Shown: positions 1-6,140 of the stretch, piece by piece
How the letters are laid out: every line of letters starts with the position of its first letter
Position numbering within the stretch: position 1 is the first letter of the stretch
Source of the DNA: an uncultured Nocardiaceae bacterium
Lineage (GTDB): Bacteria; Actinomycetota; Actinomycetes; Mycobacteriales; Mycobacteriaceae
Assembly: GCA_936936565.1 (NCBI GenBank)
Contig: CAKZIX010000209.1
Coordinates: forward strand, 1 to 7,330
DNA length: 7,330 nt
Reading direction: 5' to 3'
The notes under the pieces: generated by a model
Database searches by the model: none
What the model was told of the DNA's origin: nothing
The model's input: only the letters and a program-made list of their open reading frames with translations
Position numbers and translations under genes: made by a program

Positions 1-1242
1 GGCGGCGCGCTCGGCGCCGACCTGAGCGCGATCCTGGGCGGCGCGTTCGGCGTCGGCGGCGCGCTGGGTGCCGAACTCGGCGCCACCCTCGGTACCGCGC
101 TGCAGACCACGCTCGGCGCCGGCCTGGAACTGGGCGGCAGCATCGGCGGGGCGCTCGGCACCGTGCTCGGGATCGGCGGACAGCTCGAAACCGACCTCAG
201 CGCCGCACTCGAAGGCGCCATCGAGGCCGGCACCGCACAGCTGTCGGCCGGCATCGACGGACTGGAGGCCACCATCGGCGGCGGTCTGGACGGGGCGCTC
301 GGCGGCGGGTTGCAGGGGACGATCGGCACCGGGCTCGAGGGTGCGATCGACGCCGGCGGGGGCTTGTCGGCAGCGATCGAGGGCGCGACCGGCCTGGACG
401 GAACCCTCGGCGGCGCCCTGGGCACCGGCGGCAGCATCACGACCGGCGTGCAAGGCGCGGTCGGCAGCGTGACCACCGGCGCCCACGGGGCGATCGGAAG
501 CGGTCTGGAGGGCGCGCTCGTGGCCGGGGCCGGGCTGACGGCCGGCGTCGACGGCGCGCTCGGTGCCGGTGGCGGCTTGTCGACCGGTCTCGAAGGCGTG
601 CTCGGCGGCGGCTTGTCGACCGGTCTCGAGGGTGCGCTGGGCGGTGCGGTCGGTGGCGGCGTGTCGACGGGCCTCGAGGGCGTGGTCGGTGCCGGTGCGA
701 TCGGTGGTGCCACGGGTGCCGTCGGCGCCGGTGTCGAGGGTGCGCTCGGCGGTGCGGCTGGTGCCGGTGCCGGCCTGTCGACTGGGCTGGAAGGTGCGTT
801 GGGCACGGGTGCGCAGGTGGGTGCGGGTGCCACGGGTGCGGTGACGACCGGTGTGGAGGGTGCGCTCGGTGCGGGTACGCAGCTGGGCGGCGGTGCGATC
901 GGTGGTGCCACGGGTGCCGTCGGTACCGGTGTCGAAGGTGCGCTGGGTGCCGGAGCCGGTGCGACGGGCGCGGTGACCACGGGCGTGGACGCCGCGCTGG
1001 GCGGCGGCGCCACGGGTGGCGCGTCGACCGGTGTGGACGGCGCGATCGGCGGCACGACCGGCGCGGGCACCAACGCTTGGAGCCAGCTCGATGCCGACGG
1101 CGTGTTCGGCGGCCAGGGGTTCGGGCAGACGGGTGCCGAGGGCACGCTGTTCGGGCAGGGCACCGGCACGGCCGACACCGACCTGCCCGGCGACGGTGGC
1201 GGCTTCCTGCACGTGGGGACCACTCCGGAACTGCCGCACTGA
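1..1242 (+). CDS. iniB: IniB-like Gly/Ala-rich repeat protein (5' truncated)
   Basis: The frame is open from base 1 to the TGA at 1240-1242, giving 413 residues with no start in view, so the gene begins upstream. An internal GTG at 163 is in frame, but coding-like sequence with the same composition continues above it, so it is not the start. The protein is almost entirely Gly, Ala, Leu, Val, Thr and Ser, built on units such as STGLEGALGG and TTGVEGALGAG. It changes near residue 355 to a less repetitive tail with WSQLDADGVFG and a C-terminal end TPELPH. M. tuberculosis IniB is a Gly-rich protein of similar size and also precedes iniA and iniC. The assignment rests on position and composition, because the conserved IniB N-terminal domain would lie outside the window. 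Its molecular role is unknown in the family; a cell-envelope association is often suggested. No membrane segment stands out in the visible part. Another Gly-rich surface protein remains possible. Confidence 0.75.
   Translation, partial: GGALGADLSAILGGAFGVGGALGAELGATLGTALQTTLGAGLELGGSIGGALGTVLGIGGQLETDLSAALEGAIEAGTAQLSAGIDGLEATIGGGLDGALGGGLQGTIGTGLEGAIDAGGGLSAAIEGATGLDGTLGGALGTGGSITTGVQGAVGSVTTGAHGAIGSGLEGALVAGAGLTAGVDGALGAGGGLSTGLEGVLGGGLSTGLEGALGGAVGGGVSTGLEGVVGAGAIGGATGAVGAGVEGALGGAAGAGAGLSTGLEGALGTGAQVGAGATGAVTTGVEGALGAGTQLGGGAIGGATGAVGTGVEGALGAGAGATGAVTTGVDAALGGGATGGASTGVDGAIGGTTGAGTNAWSQLDADGVFGGQGFGQTGAEGTLFGQGTGTADTDLPGDGGGFLHVGTTPELPH
571..642 (+). repeat. Two tandem 36-bp repeats inside iniB
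   Basis: Bases 571-606 and 607-642 are adjacent 36-base copies, each encoding a 12-residue unit (GGLSTGLEGVLG, then GGLSTGLEGALG). They are the most nearly identical neighbours in a longer array of diverged units between about 500 and 1060. The in-frame period keeps the reading frame if copies are gained or lost. Confidence 0.85.
694..749 (+). repeat. 56-bp direct repeat, copy 1 (in iniB)
   Basis: This stretch matches 892-947 at 52 of 56 positions, with the first 32 bases identical. It encodes GAIGGATGAVGAGVEGAL plus a glycine. The offset between copies is 198 bases (66 codons), which is in frame. It points to internal duplication during growth of the repeat region. Confidence 0.85.
892..947 (+). 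repeat. 56-bp direct repeat, copy 2 (in iniB)
   Basis: Second copy of the 694-749 repeat, encoding GAIGGATGAVGTGVEGAL plus a glycine. The four differences are single-base changes; most are silent or conservative (Ala to Thr is the only amino-acid change seen). It is preceded by an extra TQLGGG not found before copy 1. Confidence 0.85.
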
Positions 1243-1269
1243 TGTAACGGCGGTGCCTCGGAACGCGGT

Positions 1270-3219
1270 GTGCAAGCCGTGAACGCCATCACGTCCCAGG
1301 CCGGTGCACCGCAGACGGTGGCCGACGTGTTCGTGGCGCTGCTCGACGAGACGCGAACGGTCGCCGCGGGTTGTACCCGCGGCGACCTTGTCGCGCGTCT
1401 GGATGCCACTCGCGAGCGCGTGCTCGATCCGCGGCGGCGCATCGTCGTCGTCGGCCCGCTCAAGCAGGGCAAGAGTTCGTTCGTCAATGCGCTGCTGGGC
1501 TTGGAGGTGTGCTCGGTCGGTGACGACGAGACCACGGCGGTCACCACGTTCGTGCAGTACGGCCCGGAGAACCGGGCCGAAGTCGTCACCACACAGGGCC
1601 GGGTCCGGATTCCCTTCGACAGCATTCTCGCCGTCGGTCCGCGCCTGGAGTCCGGTGACGCCGACGTGCTGCGGCTGGAGATCTCGGTGCCCAGTCCGCT
1701 GCTGCGTGAAGGTGTGGTGCTCGTGGACACGCCCGGTGTCGGTGGCCACGGCAATCCGCACGCGGCCAGCGTGCTCGGTGTGGTCGCCGCCGCGGACGCG
1801 GTGTTCGTACTGTCGGACGCCGGCACCGAGCTGACCGAGCCCGAGGTCGGGTTCCTGCGTCAGGTCACCGGATTATGTTCTGCCGTCGCATGTTTGGTGA
1901 CGAAGACCGATCTGTATCCGAGCTGGCGGCAGGTGTTGGCGGCCAACGGCGGGCACCTGGCGCGCGCCGGCGTGGACGTGCCGCTGCTGCCGGTGTCGTC
2001 GCTGTTGCGCGGGCACGCGGTGCGCTTGCAGGATCGGGAACTGGCCGCCGAGTCCGGGTTCGGACCGTTGTTCGATTTCCTGCGCAGCAAGGTCGTCGCC
2101 CGCGCCGATGCGGCGGTGCGCGCCGCCGTCGGCAACGACGTGCGTTCGGCCACCGAGCATCTGGCGTTGAGCCTGGGCAGTGAGCTGGCAGCGCTGCGGG
2201 ATCCGGCCGCTGCGACGGCCGCGGTCGCCGAACTGACCAAGGCCAAATCGACGGCGGAGGACTTGCAGCGCAAGACCGCGCTGTGGCAGCAGACGCTCGG
2301 CGACGGGATCACCGATCTGGCCGCCGATATCGATCACGATCTGCGAGATCGCTTGCGCCGCATCACTCGTGATGCCGAACTCTGGATCGACGACAACGAT
2401 CCGGGCGTGCATTGGGAGCAGCTCACCGAGTGGCTGACGACCGAGGTCGGGTCCGCGATCGGCGACAACTTCGTGTGGGCGCACGAGCGCGCGGAATGGC
2501 TGGCCAAGCGCGTCGCGGACCACTTTTCGGAGGTGGTCGTCGAGCTGCCGCACCTGGACCTGGGTGATCTGGACAGCGTGCTGGACCCGGTCGAGTCGCT
2601 GGGTGATCTCGACGACGGCCGAATCGGGTTGGGGCAGAAGGTGTTGGTGGGCATGCGCGGCTCCTACGGCGGCGTGCTGATGTTCGGTCTGATCACCACG
2701 GTGGCCGGGCTGGCGCTCATCAATCCGATTTCGCTCGGAGCCGGAGTTCTCTTGGGCACCAAGGCATACCGGGAAGACAAGGAAGCTCGGGTGCAGCGCC
2801 GGCGCGGCGAGGCGAAGATTGCGGTGCGGCGGTTCGCCGAGGACGTCAGCTTCCAGGCGAACAAGGAGTCCAAGGATCGGCTGCGCCAGATCCAGCGCGT
2901 GCTGCGCGACCATTTCACTGCGATCGCCGAACAGACGCTGCGCTCGATCAACGAATCTCTGCGCGCCGCGCAGGAAGCCGCGAATGTTACCGCTGCCTCG
3001 CGGGCGCAGCGGGCCGCGGCGCTGGAGCACCAGTTGCGGGCGATCGCCGCGCTGCGGGCGCGCGCCGACCGCATCGCGCCTGCTGTCGGCCCGGCCGCCC
3101 GGGACAGCGATGTGGCCGTGCAGAGCGATTCCGGTGCTGCGCCTGCCGGGCACCACAGCTCCGGAAGTGTTGCGGCACAAAGTATTTCCGCGTCAAGCGG
3201 CGAGACGACCGAATCGTGA
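1270..3219 (+). CDS. iniA: IniA, dynamin-like GTPase
   Basis: 649 residues, close to the 640 of M. tuberculosis IniA. The GTPase domain shows a P-loop GPLKQGKSS (62-70), a switch I threonine cluster DETTAVTT (86-93), DTPG (153-156) and TKTD (211-214). Long helical stretches follow. A hydrophobic segment at about 467-497, led by GMRGSYGG (461-468), corresponds to the membrane-binding paddle of mycobacterial IniA, and a helix-rich, Arg/Gln/Glu-rich region (about 537-602) comes next. Many blocks match M. tuberculosis IniA as I recall it, for example TALWQQ.LGDG and GDNFVWA. In the family, IniA binds and remodels or cuts membranes using GTP and is linked to isoniazid and ethambutol tolerance. The GTG at 1270 is the only in-frame start between the iniB stop and the conserved domain; its Shine-Dalgarno is weak, and GTG 1279 is an alternative. 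Residues 603-649 form a Ser/Ala/Gly-rich, probably disordered tail longer than in M. tuberculosis. Confidence 0.95.
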   Translation: MQAVNAITSQAGAPQTVADVFVALLDETRTVAAGCTRGDLVARLDATRERVLDPRRRIVVVGPLKQGKSSFVNALLGLEVCSVGDDETTAVTTFVQYGPENRAEVVTTQGRVRIPFDSILAVGPRLESGDADVLRLEISVPSPLLREGVVLVDTPGVGGHGNPHAASVLGVVAAADAVFVLSDAGTELTEPEVGFLRQVTGLCSAVACLVTKTDLYPSWRQVLAANGGHLARAGVDVPLLPVSSLLRGHAVRLQDRELAAESGFGPLFDFLRSKVVARADAAVRAAVGNDVRSATEHLALSLGSELAALRDPAAATAAVAELTKAKSTAEDLQRKTALWQQTLGDGITDLAADIDHDLRDRLRRITRDAELWIDDNDPGVHWEQLTEWLTTEVGSAIGDNFVWAHERAEWLAKRVADHFSEVVVELPHLDLGDLDSVLDPVESLGDLDDGRIGLGQKVLVGMRGSYGGVLMFGLITTVAGLALINPISLGAGVLLGTKAYREDKEARVQRRRGEAKIAVRRFAEDVSFQANKESKDRLRQIQRVLRDHFTAIAEQTLRSINESLRAAQEAANVTAASRAQRAAALEHQLRAIAALRARADRIAPAVGPAARDSDVAVQSDSGAAPAGHHSSGSVAAQSISASSGETTES

Positions 3220-4658
3220 CCACGGCATCCGAGCTCGTCGCGGCGGCGCGACGGGCCTACGCGCACGACATGCACACCCGGGCCCAACTCGACGAATGCG
3301 CCCGACGGCTCGACGAGCCACTGCGGGTGGCGCTGGCCGGGTCGTTGAAGGCCGGCAAGTCGACGTTGCTGAATGCGCTTGTGGGACAGGCGGTCGCACC
3401 GACGGATGCCACCGAATGCACGCGCGTGGTGACCTGGTATCGCAACGGCCCGACCCCGAACGTGACTGCGGTGGAGGGAGATCGGCGGTTCCCGGTGCGT
3501 CTGCAGCGCAACGACACCGGCCTGACGTTCGATCTCGGCGACGGCGCGGCCGATCGGCTGGACCGCCTCGAAGTACAGTGGCCGGCAAGCACGCTCGCGG
3601 TCAACACGGTCATCGACACGCCGGGCACCTCGTCGCTGTCGCGGCAGGTGTCGGCCCGGACGAGCGCGCTGCTCACCCCGGAGGGTTCGGCCTCGGGTGC
3701 CGATGCCGTCGTCTACCTGTTGCGTTCGTTGTCCGACAGCGACGTCGGATTTCTGCGCCAGATCGGATCGCACATCGGCGCCGAGTCCGGACCGCTCGGG
3801 GTGGTCGGGGTGGTCTCGCGGGCCGACGAGATCGGGGCCGGGCGCATCGACGCGATGATGTCGGCGCGCGATATCGCCGCCCGTTTCGCCGGCGAGCTGG
3901 AACGCACCGGCCTGTGCCAGGCGGTGGTGCCGGTGGCCGGATTGCTGGCGTTTGCGGCACGCACGTTGCGGGAGTACGAGTTTCGTGCGTTCGAGGCGCT
4001 CGCCGCGGTGCCGGTGGAGCAGCTGCAACTGGCGCTGCTGTCGGCGGATCGGTTTGCCCGGGTGGAACTGCCCGTCGAGGCGGGCGTGCGGGCCGAGCTG
4101 GCGCGCCGCTTCGGGTTGTTCGGAATCCGCATGGCGGTCACCATGGTTCGGTTGGGTGTGCGTGATTCGCCTACGTTGGCAGCGGAATTGGTCACGCGTA
4201 GCGGGCTCGATGAGCTGCGCACCGTGCTCGACGTCCAGTTCGGCCAGCGTGCCGAACAACTCAAGACGCATTCGGCGCTGGTGTCGCTGGACCGCGTGCT
4301 GCGGGCGGCACCACCGAATACCGCTGCCGCCCAACTACTCCCCGACGTGGGCCGATTGCTCGCCGACGTGCACGGGTTCGCCGAGCTGCGCCTGCTCGGC
4401 CGGCTGCGCACCACCGGTATCGGCTTGCCCGACAACGACATCGCCGAACTGACCCGTCTGATCGGCGGCAGCGGGGTGGCGCCACACCGGCGTCTCGGCG
4501 TGGCGCCGGATGCCGACCTGGCCGGTGCGGCGATGGCGGCGGTCCGGAAGTGGCGGGCGCGGGCGCAACATCCGCTGCTGGATCAGTTCACCGCCCGCGC
4601 CTGTGCGGTGGCGGCCCGTAGTGCCGAGGGCGTGCTGGAACTGAGCCGCCAGTCCTGA
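3216..4658 (+). CDS. iniC: IniC, dynamin-like GTPase partner of IniA
   Basis: 480 residues, against about 493 in M. tuberculosis IniC. The GTPase domain has a P-loop GSLKAGKST (42-50), switch I DATECT (64-69) and DTPG (134-137). The base-recognition motif is SRAD (201-204) in the block SRADEIGAGRIDAM, which I recall as the same in M. tuberculosis IniC; it replaces the usual T/NKxD. The helical C-terminal half has no long hydrophobic stretch, so unlike IniA no membrane paddle is visible. The GTG start overlaps the iniA stop (GTGA, 3216-3219), which implies translational coupling and a fixed ratio to IniA. Bacterial dynamins often come as tandem pairs, so a hetero-complex with IniA is likely but inferred. 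The role is presumed to be membrane remodelling during cell-wall stress. Its C terminus (TARACAVAARSAEGVLELS.. type) also matches IniC, so the gene looks complete. Confidence 0.95.
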   Translation: MTTASELVAAARRAYAHDMHTRAQLDECARRLDEPLRVALAGSLKAGKSTLLNALVGQAVAPTDATECTRVVTWYRNGPTPNVTAVEGDRRFPVRLQRNDTGLTFDLGDGAADRLDRLEVQWPASTLAVNTVIDTPGTSSLSRQVSARTSALLTPEGSASGADAVVYLLRSLSDSDVGFLRQIGSHIGAESGPLGVVGVVSRADEIGAGRIDAMMSARDIAARFAGELERTGLCQAVVPVAGLLAFAARTLREYEFRAFEALAAVPVEQLQLALLSADRFARVELPVEAGVRAELARRFGLFGIRMAVTMVRLGVRDSPTLAAELVTRSGLDELRTVLDVQFGQRAEQLKTHSALVSLDRVLRAAPPNTAAAQLLPDVGRLLADVHGFAELRLLGRLRTTGIGLPDNDIAELTRLIGGSGVAPHRRLGVAPDADLAGAAMAAVRKWRARAQHPLLDQFTARACAVAARSAEGVLELSRQS

Positions 4659-4702
4659 TCGGTGCCGGTGTGCATGCCGGTCACCCGGTGCGACCAGGTA
4701 CT

Positions 4703-4797
4703 CCGCACCCCCCTACCTCGTTTCCCGCACCCCTTTTGTGGACAGTGCCGGCGTGTCGCTAGGCGAGTCGGGGTGCGGGAAGTGAATGAGGGTGCGG
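4703..4797. terminator. Nested inverted repeat between convergent genes, putative bidirectional terminator
   Basis: An inner perfect 12-bp inverted repeat pairs TTCCCGCACCCC (4722-4733) with GGGGTGCGGGAA (4770-4781) across a 36-base loop. An outer 8-bp pair, CCGCACCC (4703-4710) with GGGTGCGG (4790-4797), encloses it. The loop holds a small hairpin, TCGC-TAG-GCGA. In + strand RNA the inner stem could extend by two wobble and two normal pairs. The element lies between the iniC stop (4658) and the end of the minus-strand gene (4841), as expected for a shared terminator. There is no clear U-tract after the stem, which is common in actinomycetes. The rest of 4659-4840 shows no credible gene. A dispersed repeat or protein-binding site is the alternative. 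Confidence 0.5.
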
Positions 4798-4840
4798 CTG
4801 CCGCGACTGCGGCCCGAACGCCAGCGCCGCCACTCCGGGC

Positions 4841-5356
4841 TCAGGGCACGTCGTAGGTCTTGGTGTCCGGCTTGGTGCTCAGCACCGTCTGCTCCGGAGC
4901 GACCGCATCCGGGGCCACCGTCAGGTCGATGGCGCCCGAGCCGGTGTCCAGGTCCACGGTCTGCAGCGACGGTTTCCCGTCGGCCCGGCCTTCGGTGCCG
5001 ACGACGAGGAATCCGGTGGTGCCGTTGCCGCTCGCGTCCACGCGCCGCCAGGTGATCTTGACCCCGGCCTGGCAGGAGGCGGTGGCCGACGAGCCGGTGA
5101 ACAGCCCGAAGCCGCCCTTGCGGCCCTCGACGTTGGCCTGCACCCGGCCCGTCCGGCCGGGCACGTAGACCAGCCACACCCGGAAGTCGACCGAGCAGGC
5201 CGCTGCCGCGGTGACCGTGACGCCGGTGTGTTCGCCGGCGTTGCCCCGCGGCGCGAGGCGCGATTCGGCGTTGGCGGTGCCGGTGCCGAGTGCGGTCAGC
5301 ACCGTGAGCGCGACGGCGGCGACGGTCGGAGTACGGAGCATCCGGGGCAGCTGCAT
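4841..5356 (-). CDS. Small exported protein of unknown function (paralogue A)
   Basis: 171 residues from ATG 5356, or 166 from a second ATG at 5341. A typical Sec signal peptide has an Arg-containing N-terminus, a hydrophobic core (about 11-24) and a likely cleavage after ANA (28-30). There is no lipobox cysteine. The mature part of about 141 residues is rich in Val, Thr and Gly with two cysteines (54 and 95), which could form a disulfide in a beta-rich fold. Conserved blocks shared with the next gene are HTGVTV, DFRVWL, ANVEG, LFTGSS, ITWRRVDA.GNG.TGF, GAI.LTV and a final KTYDVP. I do not recognise the family. ATG 5356 is preferred because a -10-like box sits eight bases before it, as in the paralogue; no Shine-Dalgarno is seen. 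It ends facing iniC across the inverted repeat. It is a secreted or periplasmic protein by inference only. Confidence 0.85.
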   Translation of the reverse strand: MQLPRMLRTPTVAAVALTVLTALGTGTANAESRLAPRGNAGEHTGVTVTAAAACSVDFRVWLVYVPGRTGRVQANVEGRKGGFGLFTGSSATASCQAGVKITWRRVDASGNGTTGFLVVGTEGRADGKPSLQTVDLDTGSGAIDLTVAPDAVAPEQTVLSTKPDTKTYDVP

Positions 5357-5364
5357 GATCGAAA

Positions 5365-5370
5365 ACGTTA
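5365..5370 (-). promoter_or_regulatory. -10-like box TAACGT, probable leaderless start
   Basis: On the minus strand TAACGT fits the actinobacterial TAnnnT -10 pattern and ends eight bases before the A of ATG 5356. That spacing would put the transcription start at or next to the start codon. The same arrangement precedes the paralogue. No convincing -35 box is visible. Confidence 0.5.
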
Positions 5371-5401
5371 GCCGTTCACACGGTCGGCGGGCACCGCGCC
5401 G

Positions 5402-5417
5402 GCCGCCGAGCGGCGGC
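5402..5417. other. Small GC-only hairpin downstream of paralogue B
   Basis: GCCGCC (5402-5407) and GGCGGC (5412-5417) can form a 6-bp stem with a 4-base loop GAGC. It lies in the 133-base gap between the two minus-strand paralogues and could terminate transcripts of the upstream one. It has no T-tract, and short GC hairpins arise by chance in such DNA. Confidence 0.2.
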
Positions 5418-5478
5418 GACGCGGCCGTGAAACCGTCCGTGCGGCAACGATTTACACGCTTCCAAACCGGCGCGTGGG

Positions 5479-5494
5479 TGTGAGATCTATCACG
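5479..5494. promoter_or_regulatory. CRP/GlxR-like palindrome
   Basis: TGTGA-GATCTA-TCACG matches the CRP-family consensus TGTGA-N6-TCACA at 9 of 10 defined positions. It overlaps the stop codon of paralogue B and is centred about 130 bases before the start of paralogue A, so control of A from a distance is possible. A chance match cannot be excluded. Confidence 0.35.
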
Positions 5495-5957
5495 GCACGT
5501 CGTAGGTCTTGGTCGACACCGACCCGGCGATCGGCGGGTGCTCGGGCGTCACGGTGAGCTCGATGGCGCCGGCACCCGTCTGCAGCGGCACGGTACGCAG
5601 ATCCGGGTGTTCGTCGGCGTCGAGGCCGACGGTGACAAAGCCGGTGACCCCGTTGCCGTCGGCGTCGACGCGCCGCCAGCTGATCGTGACGCCCGCCCGG
5701 CACGCGGCGACCGCCGACGAGCCGGTGAACAGCCCGGCGCCGCCCTGCGTGCGGCCCTCGACGTTCGCCGTTGCGGTACCGGCGGTGCCGGCGGTGAGCC
5801 AGACCCGGAAGTCGAGCGAGCACGATCCGTTGGCGGCGACGGTGACGCCGGTGTGGGCGCCGGAGTTGTCGCGCGGGGTGAGTTGGGTGGCGGCCTGGGC
5901 GTTGCCGACGACCGTCAGGGTGACGAGCGCAGCGCCGGCGAGTGAGCGGAACAGCAT
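5490..5957 (-). CDS. Small exported protein of unknown function (paralogue B)
   Basis: 155 residues from ATG 5957. A short signal peptide has Arg at position 4, a hydrophobic core (about 6-17) and a probable cleavage after AQA (20-22), without a lipobox cysteine. The mature part of about 133 residues aligns with paralogue A over its whole length, including both cysteines (46 and 86 here), DFRVWL, ANVEG, LFTGSSA, SWRRVDADGNG.TGF and the terminal KTYDVP. The frame stays open upstream to an ATG at 6125, but that start would put 56 non-signal residues before the export signal and run through the dnaK control region, so it is rejected. A -10-like box lies eight bases before ATG 5957, and no Shine-Dalgarno is seen. 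Its start faces dnaK across a divergent region. The family is not recognised; a secreted envelope protein is an inference. Confidence 0.85.
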   Translation of the reverse strand: MLFRSLAGAALVTLTVVGNAQAATQLTPRDNSGAHTGVTVAANGSCSLDFRVWLTAGTAGTATANVEGRTQGGAGLFTGSSAVAACRAGVTISWRRVDADGNGVTGFVTVGLDADEHPDLRTVPLQTGAGAIELTVTPEHPPIAGSVSTKTYDVP

Positions 5958-5965
5958 GGGCCGGA

Positions 5966-5971
5966 ACGCTA
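5966..5971 (-). promoter_or_regulatory. -10-like box TAGCGT, probable leaderless start
   Basis: On the minus strand TAGCGT fits TAnnnT and ends eight bases before ATG 5957, the same spacing as TAACGT before paralogue A. A transcript starting six to eight bases downstream would be leaderless or nearly so, which agrees with the missing Shine-Dalgarno. No clear -35 box is visible. Confidence 0.5.
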
Positions 5972-6003
5972 ATGCTTCAGATGTGACCCAGCCGATACCG
6001 TCC

Positions 6004-6030
6004 GGGAACAAACCCGGGTGGGTGCACGTT
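6004..6030 (+). promoter_or_regulatory. SigH/SigR-type promoter of dnaK
   Basis: GGGAAC at 6004-6009 and CGTT at 6027-6030 give GGAAC-N18-GTT, a close match to the SigH (mycobacteria) and SigR (Streptomyces) consensus GGAAT/C-N18-19-GTT. The start of transcription would be near 6036-6040, leaving a leader of about 115 bases. SigH is a heat and thiol-oxidative stress sigma factor known to drive dnaK in M. tuberculosis, which supports the call. Confidence 0.7.
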
Positions 6031-6045
6031 GGACAGTTCGACAAA

Positions 6046-6066
6046 CTTGAGCGGACTGAACGCAAC
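6046..6066. promoter_or_regulatory. HAIR-like HspR operator 1
   Basis: CTTGAGC-N7-ACGCAAC matches the HspR-associated inverted repeat CTTGAGT-N7-ACTCAAG at 11 of 14 positions. It lies just downstream of the expected SigH start, where HspR could repress dnaK at normal temperature. HspR control of dnaK operons is established in Streptomyces and mycobacteria. Confidence 0.6.
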
Positions 6067-6072
6067 TTTCCA

Positions 6073-6101
6073 TTGACGGCACCCCGCCGTCGATGCAAGA
6101 T
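6073..6101 (+). promoter_or_regulatory. Possible housekeeping-type promoter of dnaK
   Basis: TTGACG (6073-6078) resembles a -35 box and is followed after 17 bases by CAAGAT (6096-6101), a weak -10. The start would fall near 6108, inside the second HAIR-like site, a position that suits repression. TACGCT (6111-6116) is another -10-like candidate with no matching -35. Confidence 0.35.
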
Positions 6102-6120
6102 TGAGTGCAGTACGCTCAGC
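6100..6120. promoter_or_regulatory. HAIR-like HspR operator 2
   Basis: ATTGAGT-N7-GCTCAGC matches the HAIR consensus at 10 of 14 positions, with the core TGAGT/GCTCA nearly symmetrical. It is 54 bases downstream of the first HAIR-like site and overlaps the candidate -10 region of the second promoter. Confidence 0.45.
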
Positions 6121-6140
6121 ACCACTGAGAACCCATATTA

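Noticed and set aside
571..947. CRISPR-like array in the repeat region
   Set aside because: The repeats are diverged, in frame, coding and without unique spacers of constant length, so they are protein repeats.
1873..3180. 435-residue minus-strand open frame opposite iniA
   Set aside because: Lies wholly within iniA. The composition is rich in Arg, Gln and His with no recognisable motif, which is typical of a shadow frame.
3816..3827. SRAD in IniC as a defective GTP-recognition motif
   Set aside because: The same SRADEIGAGRIDAM block is present in M. tuberculosis IniC as I recall it, so this is a feature of the family and not damage to this copy.
2819..4165. 448-residue + strand open frame overlapping iniA and iniC
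   Set aside because: Overlaps two genes with clear GTPase motifs in other frames. The product is Arg/Gly/Ala-rich and has no domain signature.
2664..4334. 556-residue minus-strand open frame opposite iniA and iniC
   Set aside because: It spans the end of iniA and most of iniC, both firmly identified. Its product is Arg/His/Gln-rich without domain features, as expected from a GC-rich shadow frame.
4662..4856. 64-residue + strand open frame after iniC
   Set aside because: No ribosome-binding site, no recognisable product, and it runs through the inverted repeat and into the end of the opposing exported gene.
5958..6125. Longer N-terminus for paralogue B from ATG 6125
   Set aside because: It would bury the signal peptide 56 residues inside the protein and cross the dnaK promoter and operators. 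The ATG at 5957 aligns with the start of the paralogue and with its -10 box.
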